Positions 19,059 to 31,976 are shown, numbered from the stretch's first letter. The stretch: DNA of 64,000 nucleotides from Linnemannia elongata (GCA_036320915.1 JAXBDG010000007.1:2294001-2358000); one strand, 5' to 3'. Numbers and translations are program-made. The notes: generated by a model not told the origin, from the sequence alone.

Positions 19059-22000
19059 CTAGTCCGTCTGGGTGCGCTGAGCTATGGGTGGATCCATCTC
19101 GCACTGATACAACAGCTGGTTGGTCCGGAACTTAAGCAAATAGTCCCACCGCTGCAGCATATCGTTGTCAGGCGCCTCACACAGAAACACACACAGAAGC
19201 TGGATCGAAAACAACGGCATCGCCTCCTCCTTCTTCATTCCGCCACCACCACCACCGTTACTGTCCTTGTCCTTGTCGTTAACAGTAACAGCAGCTGCAG
19301 TCTCCTCGCCACAGCCCGTGCTGTCTTTCAGTTTGTTGTTCTTGAGACTGTCAGGGCCCATCAGGTTGGCCAAACGATCCATCTGCGCGGTGCCGAAATT
19401 GGCGTCCTGAATATCCACCCGAATCAAAACGAAAAAGTTCATTGCGTTCATAATAGCCTCCCATCCAGCAGCGTCGATCCAGACCTGACGGAAGCTCAAA
19501 TGGGTCAACCCAGGCAGTCTCTCAACACCATTGATCCAGTTAAAATATCCTCGCTTCACTGCCGTCCATTGAACCGCCTGCTGTTGCTCCTGCTGTGGCT
19601 CATCACCGGCCGCGATTTGGCTTTGGCCCTGGGCTTGCAACTCTCCTGCACCTCGGATCTCAAATACAACCAAGGAAGTCAACATAGTCGCCGGGGAAGG
19701 GATCCTGAGAACAAGCTGTTCCAGCAGCGAGTTGAACTGTGGACCTTTGATCAGCAGACCAGTGATCTTCTGACTGACTCGACCCATGAACAAACCAAAT
19801 GCTTCCCAATCCATCTTGGCGTCATTGCTGCAGTAGATCCGAAGGTCCAGCTTCTCCAGATCAGGCGAGTTGTTGATAACCCGGGCAAAGGACTCGAGAC
19901 CAGGTCTGGTCAAGTCTGACAAGTCCAAGTTCAGCATCGTCAGTCGGGACACAGTGGCAGCTGCAGCGGCGGCTGCGGTGGTGGTGACGACGGCGACCTC
20001 CGAGTTGCCACTGCAGATACCGTTGGTTCCTGAAGCTGATCCATTTGTCGCCTTGGTAACGGGCTCAAAAGGGACGTTCTCGGAACTAGTCGCCTCCTCA
20101 ATCATCCTTGCCTGGACGTCGCTTGGCTGAGCAAAGAAGACATTGAGATCCGCGGCAGTGGCACTGACAATCTCATCAAGACCTGTAGCGACAAACGTCT
20201 GCAACTCAAGGACTGGATCTCCATTCGGGTCGACGCTGAAACTGAGAGTGATCCCGTCAAACTTCATCGTGACCTTGTTAAGGCCTGGGTGTGTCGCAAA
20301 CTGTGTCTTGATCATGTTGTAGGCCGAAATCATGGTCCGCCGTGGCCCTTGAATATCGAGCGAGTCCATGCCTTGATTCCTCTTGATAATCTTCTCCAGC
20401 TCCGGAACATGATGCTCCTCCCAGATCGAGACATTCAAACTGCGGATGAGACTCGAGAGAAGCAAGTAGTTGCTGGTTGGCGTGAGGGCTCGTAAGTGGA
20501 GCTGGACAGTGTCACCGTTCTTGAACGTAATCTTGGCCAACTCCCTGTCTCCCGTGTCGACATCCAGTTTGATTAACAGAGGAAAGTTGACGCCCATGTG
20601 CTTCTTGACCAGCTCAAGACCTCGCTCGATGCTGTGGTAAATAAGGGTGATGTTGGTCCGTCGCTGAGAATCCCGGGCAATCGTGAGTGTCGTAAACATG
20701 TCGCGCGTGCCGTGCTTTAACTCCATTTCCCGACGGACACGCATCAGTCGCGCGCGAGGTTCCGACCTTTTGAAGTTGATGGCAACTTCGCCCATCAGGA
20801 AGACCTGGGCAGTCATGTTACCCAACATGTGCGCATACAATGCATCTTTGCCGGCCTTCAAGCTGTCATCAGGTCTCTCTGGTCGTTGGAGAAAGAGGCG
20901 GATGACTGGGGTCGTAAGCCTCTTCAACACCTCCAAAACTCGGCCGAGGTCCCATGGGGTGATCGTCCAGTCCAGTAACAGTCCAAGATCTTGGATAGGT
21001 GGGTCATGCTCCAGATCCATGTAGAGCTGCTCCAGTTCCATGTAGAGCTTCTCAGCCTGAGTCCTGTCCGGAAGTAGAAAGTGGAACAAAGAGTGATGGG
21101 GATCCGAGTAGGTGACCTTGAAGCCCTTGACGAGGTCGACAAACTTGTCGTTCAAACTGTTGAGCTGCAGGTGGTCGTAATGGTCACGACAGATCCACCT
21201 CGTATCGCCTTCCTGCGAAACCACTCTGTAGAGCGATCCAACGCACGACTCCCGAGGGTTCACTTGCAAGCAATGCGCCACATCCCTGAGCCAGGCATTG
21301 TTGTGAGGCTCAACTGATGAAGGCACTTCTAGCAGATATTCCATCGACTCGTGAATCTGCGCCAGCAGCTTGCTCGAAGGATCCAAGGGTGGCATCATCA
21401 TCACATCCAGTCCGACGCCATACTTGAATAAGTTCAAAAAGTCCAGCATGTACGTTCCATATGTCTCCATGAACTGTCTCTTGTGCTGAATGTCGTAGCC
21501 GGGATGGTCCGTAAGGTGAATATGCTTGGGCACCTTGCCCTTCTTGGGAGATCCATCGTACTCGCCGCACTCACACAGAAAGTGGACCCGGAACTCTCCT
21601 GGACATCCTGGCTTGGGCAAAATGATAAAGATCCTAGGAACTTGCTGGTCTAGAACGCCCATCCTGTTGGCAAGTACGGCCTGAATCCTGTTATGGATAA
21701 GAGGCTCACGAATCAAGGCGAGTGAGCGCTGGGTATCTGAAAGGGCGTTGCAGAGATGAGCAAATTCTGGACGCAGGAGCGAATTGTGGCCCAGCTTGGC
21801 CTCTAGTTCTCTCAGCTGGCGATTCAACTCGAGCCCAATCTTGTCGGCTACGGAAAGATGTCCCTTGGCAGAGGCCTGGATGAATGCCTCAAAGAGTCGA
21901 GCGGTTGCGACGAGTCCTTCCCTGGCGAGCTCATAGTTGATCAGCGCAGCCTCCCGAGCCAGTTTCTCCTCCTCAGTTTCTTCTCGGATAGCTTGGGTCT

Positions 22001-23886
22001 GCTCCAAGGTCGCCACATCGGTTCCGTTCAGGGACCCCGTTCCATTGCTAGCGATACTGGCGGGTAAAAGGGCCGTTGACAATGACTCATGTATGGTGTC
22101 GGCTTTGATCGAGTCGGCTACAGGGTTAGGTATGGTGGCGGAGGTGGCTGGCAGTCCCATGGCAGAAGGTTGTTGAGCGGTAGCCGTTTTCGGATCCTTG
22201 ACTGCGCCAAGGATAGCCTGCGACAATGCCTGCTCCAATGCAGTATTCATCGCTCCAAGAGTTGACGACTCTCCTGCGTTGTTAGCTGTCAGAGCAGTGC
22301 CAGCCAGAGGTCCCGAAGATGCCGCAGCTGCCTTGATGAGCTTGAAGATCGAATGGTCTGCAGGGATTTCGACCAGCTTGTTTGCGTCCTTGCCGTTCAA
22401 TGGGTCGTTGGCTGATCCCTCGATGAAGATGTCGACGGAGAGATCGAAATCTGATCCACGAATACCCCGACCCTTTGGGGTTCCTGCAGGGCTGCTGGTT
22501 AATACTCCGTTGGAGGTTTGGCTATTGGCGTTTTGGTTGGATGTTCCCTGCTGCTGTTGTAGTTGTTGTTGTTGCTGCTGCTTGGTTGAAGTTTGGTTGG
22601 ACAGTTTGATAAATTCCTCAATGGTAAGATTGTCGACATCAACGCCCTCCATGTGCTCCGGGACTTGGATATGAACGAGATCGCGAAGTCGTCCAGGAAC
22701 TTGCTTGGGCGTCGGCTTCTGGACAGGTTTGGCAACTTTCTTCTGGACCTTTTGTTGTCCTGGTTTCTGGGCTGGAATCTGGATCCTCTGCATGAGCTCA
22801 CGGATTTTGTCCTGGATCAGATCATGTGGGTTCTTGCCCTGCTCCAACGCCTGCTCCAGTGCCTGTAACTCGGCCGGCTTCATGGTCTGACGGGCGATCT
22901 GGATCTCTTTCTCGATTTCGGCTTGCTTTCGTTCCTGCTCGGTGAGCTGTTGCCCCTCCTGCTGCTGCTGTGGTTGCTGTGATTGCTGCTGCGGTTGCTG
23001 CTGTGGCTGCTTCTCTAGGACACTCGGCGACCCCGCCGGTTTTGTTTCCTGCTGCTGCTGCACCTGCTGCTGCGTGACACGTCCTCTCCGATGCTGTGTC
23101 AGCAACAAATGTCTCTGCAAGTCCTCGTCCGCACGCTGCTTCGCTGCTGCCTCTTCCAGAGCCGCCTTTTGTTTCTCCACAAGCTCCTCCAGAAGTTCTC
23201 TTGACATGCCGTGAACAAGTTCCTCGGTATAATTTGTATGTCCCGCTGTAATCGCGGTCTCTGTAGCGGTTGTGTCGTCCTGCTCCGTTGATATCTCCGT
23301 GATTTTGGCCTCGGTAAGTGGGATAGAGACAGATTTCGTCAAAGTGGGCGGCGTAGGACGAGGGAGAAGAAGAGGAGAAGTACCAGCAGTCGGCTGTGCT
23401 GATGTAATGGGTGGAGGAGGTCGTCTGTCTGCACTGGTGGTCGCTGATAACGACGAGGACGAGGAAGACGACGACGCGGTGATTAGGTGGGTGTTGGGAG
23501 TTGGAAGGTGGTCCTCGTAGATAACATCTAGCACGTCCGGGATATGCTGTATCCGCAACGGCTTCAACCTATGTTCATCGTCATTAAGGAAACTGAAATG
23601 TCAGTCTGATGTTGGCCACATGAATGCTTGCTTCGCTCGCCAAAAAGGATGAAGTGTGTAAACTCTCTGTTTGTAGTTAATCACTGATCCTTGCGTACCG
23701 GTACTCCTTGCGTCCACGCATAAATGGGACATAGATGTCGTTGTGCTGGATGCGAACGATGCCAGGGAAGCACATGCGCAGGTCGCCCCAGAAGACGTAG
23801 CGGGCAGATGCGGTGGAGGGGTGAGAGGTGAGCTTGACGCGGACCAGTTCTCCTCTGGAGCGGAAGTACTGGTAGTCGTCAGCCAT
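19059..23886 (-). CDS. Large multidomain protein (1565 aa), two exons
   Basis: Exon 1 is 23886-23699 and exon 2 is 23568-19059, with a 130-bp intron (GTACGC donor, ATAG acceptor) that splits an Arg codon (RKEY-R-LKPL). The spliced N terminus (about 85 residues) is a compact module with YVFWGDLRMCFPGI and IPDVLDVIYED. Then come Ser/Pro-rich sequence, a Gln-rich stretch around residues 240-290 (CAG/CAA repeats), and a central block near residue 715 (RIFIILPKPG, VHFLCECGEYDG, HPGYDI, YGTYMLDFLNLFKYGV, later RWICRDHYDH). The C-terminal half looks LRR-like (LTMLNLDLSDLTRPGLESFA). The same N-terminal and central blocks, and an intron in the same position, occur in the gene at 49284-53156. I do not know a named family. 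The architecture suggests an intracellular scaffold or sensor protein. Confidence is high for the gene, low for function. Confidence 0.82.
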
Positions 23887-25902
23887 TAGGGCGGTTGAAG
23901 AGGGAGGAAAAAAGGGCTGTTGAGTTTTGGTGATTTAGGACTATGTTTGAGTGAAGGAGAATAGATGTTGCAGTGATGATATTTCAAGGGAGGGTAACTT
24001 TAAAGGTATGAAGGAGTAAGAAGCGAAGTGAGCGATAGTTTGTCTGCGTTGTCTGCTGCTACTGTGAAGAAGGGGTGGAAGAGGAGGGAGAGACGTGGCC
24101 CCCTTTCTAACACTTTCTTGGGTCGAGAGACAGCAAAATAGAACAAGAGCGTGGGTAAACATATTCAGGTGGCTTAGCTCATTTCATTTCATTTCATTTC
24201 ATTTCTGAATGCTGCCCAACTGGCTTTGACAGGCCAAGCAGAAAGGATATCCGAGTCCCTAGAACAGGCGATACGTGGTAGACGTGAGTGCAAGTAGCTG
24301 AAAGAAAAGTGACATGCAAAAGAATTCTATTTGAAACGTGAAAACAAATATCTGACCCGTTGTAAAGGCTGTTCGACAAAAAGTCGATCCCCTCTCAGGC
24401 ATTTACCCCTTTGCCCTGACCTTCATCTGCTTGAAAAAGATCGAAATAGGAAGAGTTTGGGAGAATCAGGAATAGGAAACGCCTTGCAAAAAGAAAGATA
24501 AAAGAAGAAAGAAGTAGCTTTCGACTGCCTTAGAAACGAAGGGTTTGTCCAACATATCGCCAAGAGTCATCATCAGTCATTGCGGGAGGCGGCTTCCAGG
24601 CCTGATACACGTTGAAATGCTGGTCTAGATGCAGAGTGCGAAACAAAAAATTTCAAGGAACTGCAAGACTTGCAAAAGCTAGGGGAGAGTCGTCGCGTGC
24701 TGCACACAGTCAATGGTGACTTCTTTGTTTGTTCGCTATCTCCGTTCCGTAGAACACATACGTTCCTGTACTTTTTGATTAGACATTTATGGAGAAGAGC
24801 ATTGATTCTTTACAAACCAACGAACAAGCACATAATAACTTGTGTATTATTACAACACCAGCTTTGAGCGCACATCAAGTATCAAGCAAAAGACATAGTG
24901 TATTCTCTTGTCCCTGTCTTCATTAATCATACTGTCACGATATACTGCCTTTCTTTTATGAATTGTGATGTCGCACTCTGATGTCTCTGACACGCTTCTG
25001 TCCTCCCAAAAGCCTATGCCTATCTATAACCTGTGTCTTGCTGTTCCCGACAAAGACTGGCACAGGTATATAGACAAAGACTGGTGCAGCATGAAAAACA
25101 TACTGGTATACAAGAGTGTGGAAACAAGAGAAAGGGGCAAGCGTAGGTGATTTTTATTGTACGGAAGGAAGAGGAAATGTGTATAAGGGATGGGGGACAT
25201 AGTTAGATTAAAATGTATGTTCTTGAAGGCATGGGTGGTGGCGCGGGTGAGGGTGTAATAGGGTGAAGGTAGAGGCAAAGCAAAATAGCCTAGGATACTA
25301 TTAAATACGGGAAGGCTGGTGCAGTATAATTGCATCAATAGGTAGTGGTGTAGCTGCATCGACACAGACTGGTGCAGTCTCATGAGACAAGTGCTTCGAC
25401 AAAAATTTGTACGAGTGCATGCATGGACAATTTACGGGAAATATACGAAAAACTGTTCGCTTGTTGCGACTGAGTGTTCACCGAAAAAACATAGTAGTCA
25501 ATCTCTCTGCATTGTCGCTTGAATGTTATTTTTAATGGGTAAAGTGGAACAACTCGTCCCTTGAGAACGCCATCACAGGTGAGAATCCAAAAAAAGAGAA
25601 AAATACACTCTCGAAAGAACAATGTGTGCAACAAAAGCCTTAAAGCATCGATTATAGTTCTTCAGATCCATTAATCATTTGAAATGGAAGGGACGTCAGG
25701 TGCAGTAAGAGTTTTATCATGGCATATTCATCTATCAGCACGAGTGTGACGCGGACTGGAATCAAATTGTCTTGGAGGAACTCCATATGATCCCTTGCAT
25801 CCTCGTGTCCTTGGACGGCAGCCTTATTGTACCATACAATCGCCTCACCCTATCTTTCGTGACCCCGCGGTCTTTGTCGTACATTCTTACGCCACAACTC
25901 TC
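23887..25902. other. Spacer with (ATTTC)5 microsatellite
   Basis: About 2 kb with no supported gene. 23890-24160 is probably the promoter of the large gene. A perfect (ATTTC)5 lies at 24181-24205. At 25020-25380 scattered short repeats read ACTGGTGCAG / GACTGGCACAG. The remaining open frames have no recognisable domain. Confidence 0.5.
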
Positions 25903-26250
25903 TTAAACGGTCGAGCCAAGACGGACGCCATAGGTAGGCCCACCGTTCTTACTCGAGGTGACACCCACTCCTACAATATCATATCCGCCACTGCTTCTCG
26001 AATTCCTGTACAGGAACACAGTCTCATCGCTGTCGTTGGCCAATTCGATGGCCCCGCCTTGAATCTGGATAGAGACGCAGACGTCGTTGGGAGAATTAGG
26101 TATGCGGCTGACGGCGCCGGTGTCGGCTCGGGTGTATTGAAGGCTGTCGCTAGCGCGCTTGGTGAATGGAGCGGCAATGGCGACTGCTATCACCAGGTTG
26201 GTGGATGCAAGGGCAAGGAGAACGTGAACGGTGGCGACAATGAACTTCAT
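25903..26250 (-). CDS. Small secreted protein with a likely Kex2 site
   Basis: A 115-residue precursor. The frame extends upstream to 26307, but the ATG at 26250 starts directly with a signal peptide (FIVATVHVLLALASTNLVIA, cleavage near AIA-AP), so it is preferred. Shortly after comes FTKR, a dibasic site typical of Kex2-type propeptide processing, and then a mature part of about 83 residues with one cysteine (VCVSIQIQGGAIELAND). No family recognised. It resembles the many small secreted proteins of unknown role in fungi. Confidence 0.6.
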   Translation of the reverse strand: MKFIVATVHVLLALASTNLVIAVAIAAPFTKRASDSLQYTRADTGAVSRIPNSPNDVCVSIQIQGGAIELANDSDETVFLYRNSRSSGGYDIVGVGVTSSKNGGPTYGVRLGSTV

Positions 26251-27069
26251 GATAATGGTTGCGTGGATTGTTATTTTTCCTGTTAAAGAGAGAGTTGTGT
26301 GGTTCAATGCGGGATGATAGGTCTTTTACAGCGTCATGTTTGAGTGTGAGCTTTATTCTGGTTGCCCATGATAGGGAGTACCAATAGACACCAGACTCCA
26401 GCAAAAAGGCCGTCACAGCCAAGGTTCCTTTCTCTTAGTTTCCGCCTTGTCTTCCTCCCTTTCCACGCCCGTTTGGGTGGCAGTGAAAAAGGTTGAGTTC
26501 ATGAGATAAGAGAAGGTGAACAGATCAAGGTAGAGGGACTGGAGCACACAACACCTGAGACATAAATCCTTTAAGTTCCGGGTGTTGTACTGTCGTAGTT
26601 CTTGTCTCCCACTCTTCTTCGGCTATCCCCTTGATCTTTATATTTCTGCCTCTTTTCGGCATCCCACTTTTTCTTTGTGTGCTCTTGATCATCCTCACTG
26701 ATATGCCTTTTCTCCAAAAACGTTTTGGTCTAGGCACACATATAGAACTCTTGTCCTTATCTTCCCTGGTTTCTCCTCGACCTTTTCCTTGCTGCCTCCC
26801 CGTCACTTTCGGCATCCCTCAATATGTGTGCTATGTCTCTCTCATTCCTAACATAGGATAGATGACCCCTTGGTTTTCTTCCTGTCTTCTATGCTTGTCG
26901 CCCTCCACTCTTGCCAAGATGCCCAGTGAAAATTGTGCAATACAATCAGACCTCTTTTCGTTTATAAATGAATCATCATCCCAAAGCTACACTTACAGAC
27001 AGCACTCTCTCAACAGCCCACAAATTCGTAACATTTCCACTCTAGTAACACACCCATAGCACCACACCA
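26251..27069. other. Spacer
   Basis: Promoter regions of the two flanking secreted-protein genes (divergent). No other supported gene; open frames here are low-complexity. Confidence 0.5.
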
Positions 27070-27270
27070 ATGTCTCGTTCATTCATCTCCCTCTTCGTCG
27101 CCGCCATCGTCTTGGTCTCCCCTATGCTCGTCTTGGCATCAAGTCCTTATGCCTGTATCTGTCGGATCGACACCTTGGCCCGTGTCGCCCATTGTGGGCA
27201 GTGCGCGACCTCGGATATTCGCTCTGGCTCATGCTGGACAACGGGATCCCAAGGCACAAACTGTGCCTAA
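27070..27270 (+). CDS. Small secreted cysteine-rich peptide
   Basis: A 66-residue precursor. Residues 1-24 form a signal peptide (FISLFVAAIVLVSPMLVLAS). The mature part is about 42 residues with six cysteines spaced C-x1-C-x10-C-x2-C-x9-C-x9-C, different from the defensin-like peptides to the left. The last cysteine is the penultimate residue. No family recognised; a secreted disulfide-stabilised peptide is the safe description. The ATG is preceded by CACACCA, a good fungal start context, and the stop is followed by AT-rich sequence. Confidence 0.65.
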   Translation: MSRSFISLFVAAIVLVSPMLVLASSPYACICRIDTLARVAHCGQCATSDIRSGSCWTTGSQGTNCA

Positions 27271-28480
27271 CAACTTTGAGGATCACGAATCTGTCTCTAT
27301 ACTTTAATACTAAATAGTCGACTGCAAAGACCCAAGAGTAGAGCATAGGATCGAATAAACCGCTCCTTGTACACAGTAGTTTCACATTTTGCCCCAGGTT
27401 ACCAGGTGTATTGTTCGTCCCAGGTCGCCAAGTTTGTCAAGTTTCATCCACCTATGTTGCATTTAACACATCGTAGGATTTGGGGACTCGGGTTCATTAT
27501 GTGAACTCCGCTACAAACCAGACCTTTGCCACGGCTCAGTGTGTTTAGGTATAGTTTTCTGATTGTATTGCTACCCTTCCGTCCCCTGAGTCTCAGGCTG
27601 GTACTCGCAAAGAGCTACTCGCCTAAAACCATTCCGGCAATAGTGTTTGCCCTTTCTCCTTAATGCCCTTTCTCTTCACTACCCTTTTGCCTCTGCCATT
27701 CATTTGCCATTGCCTTTCACCATTCCGGTCCTTCATTCAAGAGCAAGCCTGTTCCAGCTTCTTCCTGTTCTTAGTATCTCATTGTTTGTCACAAAATTTT
27801 CTGCAAATCTGCGTCATATTTTGAATTCTACTCCCATGTACCACCATATGACAACAAGCAGAAAAGGCGTGGATGTTTTTGTGGAGCGTCAAGAATCGAA
27901 TACTGGGCGTGGGGCCTTGTTTTTTTTTTTTTTTCTTTCGTTCTGCTCTTCAGATCCATTAGTATCATGTGTGTGGGTCGGCTTGGGCCTGCTCATTGCT
28001 GGATCAACCATCAATTGCTATGACATCTTATGAAACAATGACGAGTCTTAATTATACAAAGTGTGCAATATGCAACACAATACAATAGCTTGGGATATTG
28101 ATGAGAATGTTGATAAGGATGATGATGTTCCGGGACTAACTGAGAGGAATAGGAAAGCTAACTCATCAGTCTCCTCGATAGCAGAAGCGACTGTAGCTTG
28201 AACGTGAGCAATGTCAAAAAAGTGAAAGAACTCGAGTTCAGGGTTCATGAATGGGTTGGGCGAAGTTGAGTATCATAAAATGAAAAAAGCCAATTGAGTC
28301 GAGAGAGAATGGGGAGGGGAAAAAAAAGGTGGATTTTTTGGTGAATGACTCGACACTACATAAAAAAAGTACGCTGTGTCGTTTTCGTTTGACTAGGATC
28401 CCTCTCCTAATTTATTTCTACATAATCATCACACTACATACAGTGTGTCCCTTTCTACGCAATTCAGTGCTCCTCTACTT
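27271..28480. other. Spacer
   Basis: About 1.2 kb without a supported gene. A 15-nt T run lies near 27920. ATATTGATGAGAATGTTGATAAGG near 28094 is a short GAT-rich patch. Nothing else recognised. Confidence 0.5.
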
Positions 28481-30370
28481 CTACCACCAATCGTACTTGA
28501 GCAGATCTTCCTTCTCGCTACTCAAGCGCTGCGCCTCTTGTAACTTAAGGCTGTGTCCTCGTTCTGTCCAGAATGCGTCTATGTACTCCTTCCCATACTC
28601 TGGCCAATTGGACTTCATCCATTCGCGTTCCTTGTCCGTCATGCAGTGGCTCATCTTTTCGAATCGGATCCTTCTCAACGACCTCAAATCCCTCAACAGG
28701 TCCAACCCATCCTCCAGAGTCAAAGTCAAACATGCGTACTGCTGGCCTGGATCCGGATCAGACTCTAATTCCGCGCAATACTCCTCATCGGACATTTCGC
28801 CATACTCCTCATAACAGCATTGATCCCAACAACGGCCAAAATCCACATCCATCTCCAACCCAAGCGTGATCTGGCGCAAATTTGTTAATCGACCGAGTTG
28901 TCCCAGGACTTTTCGTTGAATAAATCGACTCTTGTGAGCAGTGTACCGGTCCGGATCATGGTATTCGATACCACGGAGCGACCAACCATTGGTCCTGGAT
29001 TCGAGATCCAGTCGAGGGATCCCACCGATCATGCACTTGAAGGATTCGAGACCGAGACAGACCCATTCCCTCGATGGTACTTCCGTGATGTCCTTTGCCA
29101 GAAGCATATACGGCTCAAGCTCATAGTCGATCCGCAGTTCTGATGGCAAGATATCCAGTCGTTGGAGATTTGGGGCGGAGCACAACAACTGATGAATCGC
29201 ACTACTTGAAAACGAGGATGGAGCACCGATCCGTAAATTCTCCAGGGTCGCAGACTGCTCCAGGATGGCGTTGACGACTTGAGAATCCAGCATATCATAC
29301 CGCACACTTTGATATTGAAAGCCCAATGTCCTCCATCCCCTCTGACCACCACTGCCTTTTGAAATAAGGCGTGCTAGCTGAGCAGACATATCGGCATCGG
29401 GGCATGACGAGAACTTGCTCTCGAAGAGTAATTCTTCTAAGACTGGGGTTCTTGATAAAAAGAGAGGGCCCATGAAGAGGAGGTTGATAGAATCTGATTT
29501 CCAGTTTCTGAGCGACAATGCTTTCAACTTATCAAGTACACAAAGTGGGGTGGTGGTGATGGTCGTAGTCGATGTTTTTCCTGCTGTTGTTCTTGCTGTG
29601 AGCGGTGATAGGGACAGCTCCGAGATGAACTTTTGTAATTTTGCTGCTTTTTGATCCTTGATTTCATTGGCTTCGTGAAAGCGGCAACTCAAGTTGTAAT
29701 TCAGGGTGAGACGTTCTAGACTCGGGGGTAAAGCAACCAAGAGACAGGACTCATCCTCGAGTGACCAAGGATAGTAGCCAAAGCCTGCCTTGACCTCGAA
29801 CCGTTTCATTGTCTGGGGGGATCGTTCGAGTAAATCGAGAAGCGGTCGTAGGCCATGAACTTCAGAAAGAGAGTAATGATAGTCAACTTGGACAGAAAGG
29901 TCTTCCAGCCGTAAAATCTGTCGTTCAGAGATTAAGGGTGGTGGCTCTTGGGATGACCGTTCCGTAGCGATGACGTGGTCTTTTTGGGTCTTGTCATTGT
30001 TGTTGTCATCGCTGTCACCGTCCTTATCTTGGTGACCTCCCTTCTTTCCATTATCTTTTCCATTGTTCAAGTTCGTCTTTTCGTTCACCATGTGATCATA
30101 GAAATCCAACAGGGTGTCATGACGGACTTTCAAGACTCGGATTCGATGCAGGTTTCGATAGAACGCCCTGGCTGCCGCGGCCATCTCGGATTGTTTCATG
30201 TTCCGGTCACGGATCTCGAGGGTGTCCCAGACCTCGTCAATGAGATGGTCATACCAGGCTCTACAGACTCGAAGACAGACGGTGCGATCGCGGGTTGTGA
30301 TATGGGCCTCAATTTGCCATATGATCTCTGTTGGAAGATCAAAGAGACTGGTCGGGGCAACCTTGGCCAT
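28481..30370 (-). CDS. F-box protein with LRRs
   Basis: A 629-residue protein. The open frame runs upstream to 30631, but that extension is proline/leucine-rich and reads like promoter sequence. The ATG at 30370 (MAKVAPTSLFDLPTEIIWQI) places the F-box at residues about 8-50 (FDLPTEIIWQIEAHITTRDR, CLRVCRAWYDHLIDEVWDTL). An acidic low-complexity insert (DKDGDSDDNNNDK) follows at about residue 120, then LRR-like repeats (LSLSPLTARTT, APNLQRLDILPSELR, LTNLRQITLGLEMD). The C terminus is rich in Asp/Glu/Cys. It is more distant from the 2107/3788/7565 group. Predicted SCF adaptor. The 5' flank contains a (GGGA)n purine tract at 30460-30495. Confidence 0.85.
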   Translation of the reverse strand: MAKVAPTSLFDLPTEIIWQIEAHITTRDRTVCLRVCRAWYDHLIDEVWDTLEIRDRNMKQSEMAAAARAFYRNLHRIRVLKVRHDTLLDFYDHMVNEKTNLNNGKDNGKKGGHQDKDGDSDDNNNDKTQKDHVIATERSSQEPPPLISERQILRLEDLSVQVDYHYSLSEVHGLRPLLDLLERSPQTMKRFEVKAGFGYYPWSLEDESCLLVALPPSLERLTLNYNLSCRFHEANEIKDQKAAKLQKFISELSLSPLTARTTAGKTSTTTITTTPLCVLDKLKALSLRNWKSDSINLLFMGPLFLSRTPVLEELLFESKFSSCPDADMSAQLARLISKGSGGQRGWRTLGFQYQSVRYDMLDSQVVNAILEQSATLENLRIGAPSSFSSSAIHQLLCSAPNLQRLDILPSELRIDYELEPYMLLAKDITEVPSREWVCLGLESFKCMIGGIPRLDLESRTNGWSLRGIEYHDPDRYTAHKSRFIQRKVLGQLGRLTNLRQITLGLEMDVDFGRCWDQCCYEEYGEMSDEEYCAELESDPDPGQQYACLTLTLEDGLDLLRDLRSLRRIRFEKMSHCMTDKEREWMKSNWPEYGKEYIDAFWTERGHSLKLQEAQRLSSEKEDLLKYDWW

Positions 30371-31434
30371 TGAGGGGGTTGATGGTTGCAATTGAGGGTG
30401 AGTTTTCGGTTTCAAAGTGCTCAAAGGAAAGCGCAAAAGGAGGTGATAAAGGAAGGAAGGAAGTAAGGGAGGGAGGGAGGGAGGGAAGGAATGAAGGGGG
30501 AAGATATACCCTGTAAAAATGGAAGGCAAAGTCATTAAGAATGGGAAGGCGGAGCGGAGAAAGATAGGGTGGGGGCGCGGCTTTCTTTTCCCGGGATTCG
30601 GTCGTTTTGGCATCTCGTTAGCCACACACACACGCTTAATGAGGAGTTGGAGGTCTTACGATGGTGGTAAAAAGGCGCGAAGGCGAAAAGGGCCGTGTGA
30701 AGTTGGGAACGCTTGAAACACCGTGGGAGAATCGGCAATGACAAGATGAAGACAAGGCGGAGTCGTTGGAACTGCGAGTGTGTGCAGTAGTACAGACCCA
30801 CGACCTCAAACACTATGCCTCCAACAAGCAAGCGCTTTGCCTGCAGGCGCAGCTGTTCGCTATTTAGTATATAACCACCCCCCTCTCCATCCTGAAAAAG
30901 GCAGGCTCTGCCTACCCACTGAAAGATATCACAAACCAGCATAACCTAATTCAATCCTGTTGCAGTGTGGAAACAAGGGCATGCGAGTGGTGACAAAAGT
31001 GCTTCAATTAATGGCCATCTTTGAATCCATGCACTATGGCAATTAGTTTCTCGATATCAAATTCCATGCACCCTAACTACTCCCTAAAATTCAAGGATTG
31101 TTCAAGGTGAGGTGCTTTCGAAAAGAACGAGATAGCGATTGTGAATGGGAAGAAAGTGTAGAAGTTTGCAAAACATTCAATCACTAATGTCGAGCACGGA
31201 AAACAATGGGTGCAAAAAACAAACCATGATTGAAAAAAAAGGTTTAGTGTCATGGCTAAGGTGAATTTCGTTTTATCGTCCAGCCTAAAACAATGCAGGC
31301 AGGTACTTAGCTGAGCCAATGGTAAAAAGCCAAAAACATTGGAGTCTTAAACACAGCCTAAAAGAATGACAAAATTAAAACATGAACAAAACCTGTATAT
31401 CTAATACGGTGCCTAACGTCATGTATGCGGTTCT
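30371..31434. other. Spacer
   Basis: Promoter region of the F-box gene with purine-rich (GGGA)n tract, then about 800 bp without a supported gene. Confidence 0.5.
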
Positions 31435-31505
31435 TGAATCGTAGCTTCGGTGGCTACTTGACCGCTTACAGTAGATTGTTGTTGAAAAGAGTCGTGTGCT
31501 ATGGA
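31435..31505 (-). pseudogene. Degenerate LSU rRNA 3'-end fragment
   Basis: GAATCGTAGC...GGCTACTTGACCGCTTACAG...GTCGTGTGCTATGGAT is a decayed version of the 3'-terminal LSU segment that is repeated in better condition at 31600-31685. It lies in tandem, in the same orientation, with the next copy. Confidence 0.6.
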
Positions 31506-31561
31506 TATATGGCTATAAGTTCCTTAAGTGCACCACAGAAATAAAAGAAAGAATGGAAAGA

Positions 31562-31976
31562 AGATGAGTTCCTTCAGGAACAAATCTGTGCAACAGTGCT
31601 TAACCTCAGTGATGCGTAGCTACAAGGCTACTCGACCGCTTACAGTGCAACGTTGCTGAAACGTCGTCTGCAATGGATTTATCTCTTTCAATATTTGAAA
31701 TTAACATTAGCAGGAGCCTCACAAAGCCTTTGCGCACCACAAGACCACTCCACGTAACATGATTCAAGACCCGGAGGTCTATTCGTATTCAACTAAAAAT
31801 CGGAAAAGGCGGCAGTCGTCGCGTTCTAGCATGGGTTCTGACTTGGAGGCGTTCAGCCATAACCCAACGGATGATAGCTTCGGGCCATTGCCCGCTCAGG
31901 CAGACCCAAGTACCAATTATCCGAATGAACAGTTCCTCTCGTACTAAGTTCAGTTACTATTGCAACAACATTTCAT

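Noticed and set aside
31759..31947. Plus-strand small frame overlapping LSU copy A
   Set aside because: It is only a translation of antisense rRNA; the same holds for minus-strand frames at 39178 and 42938.
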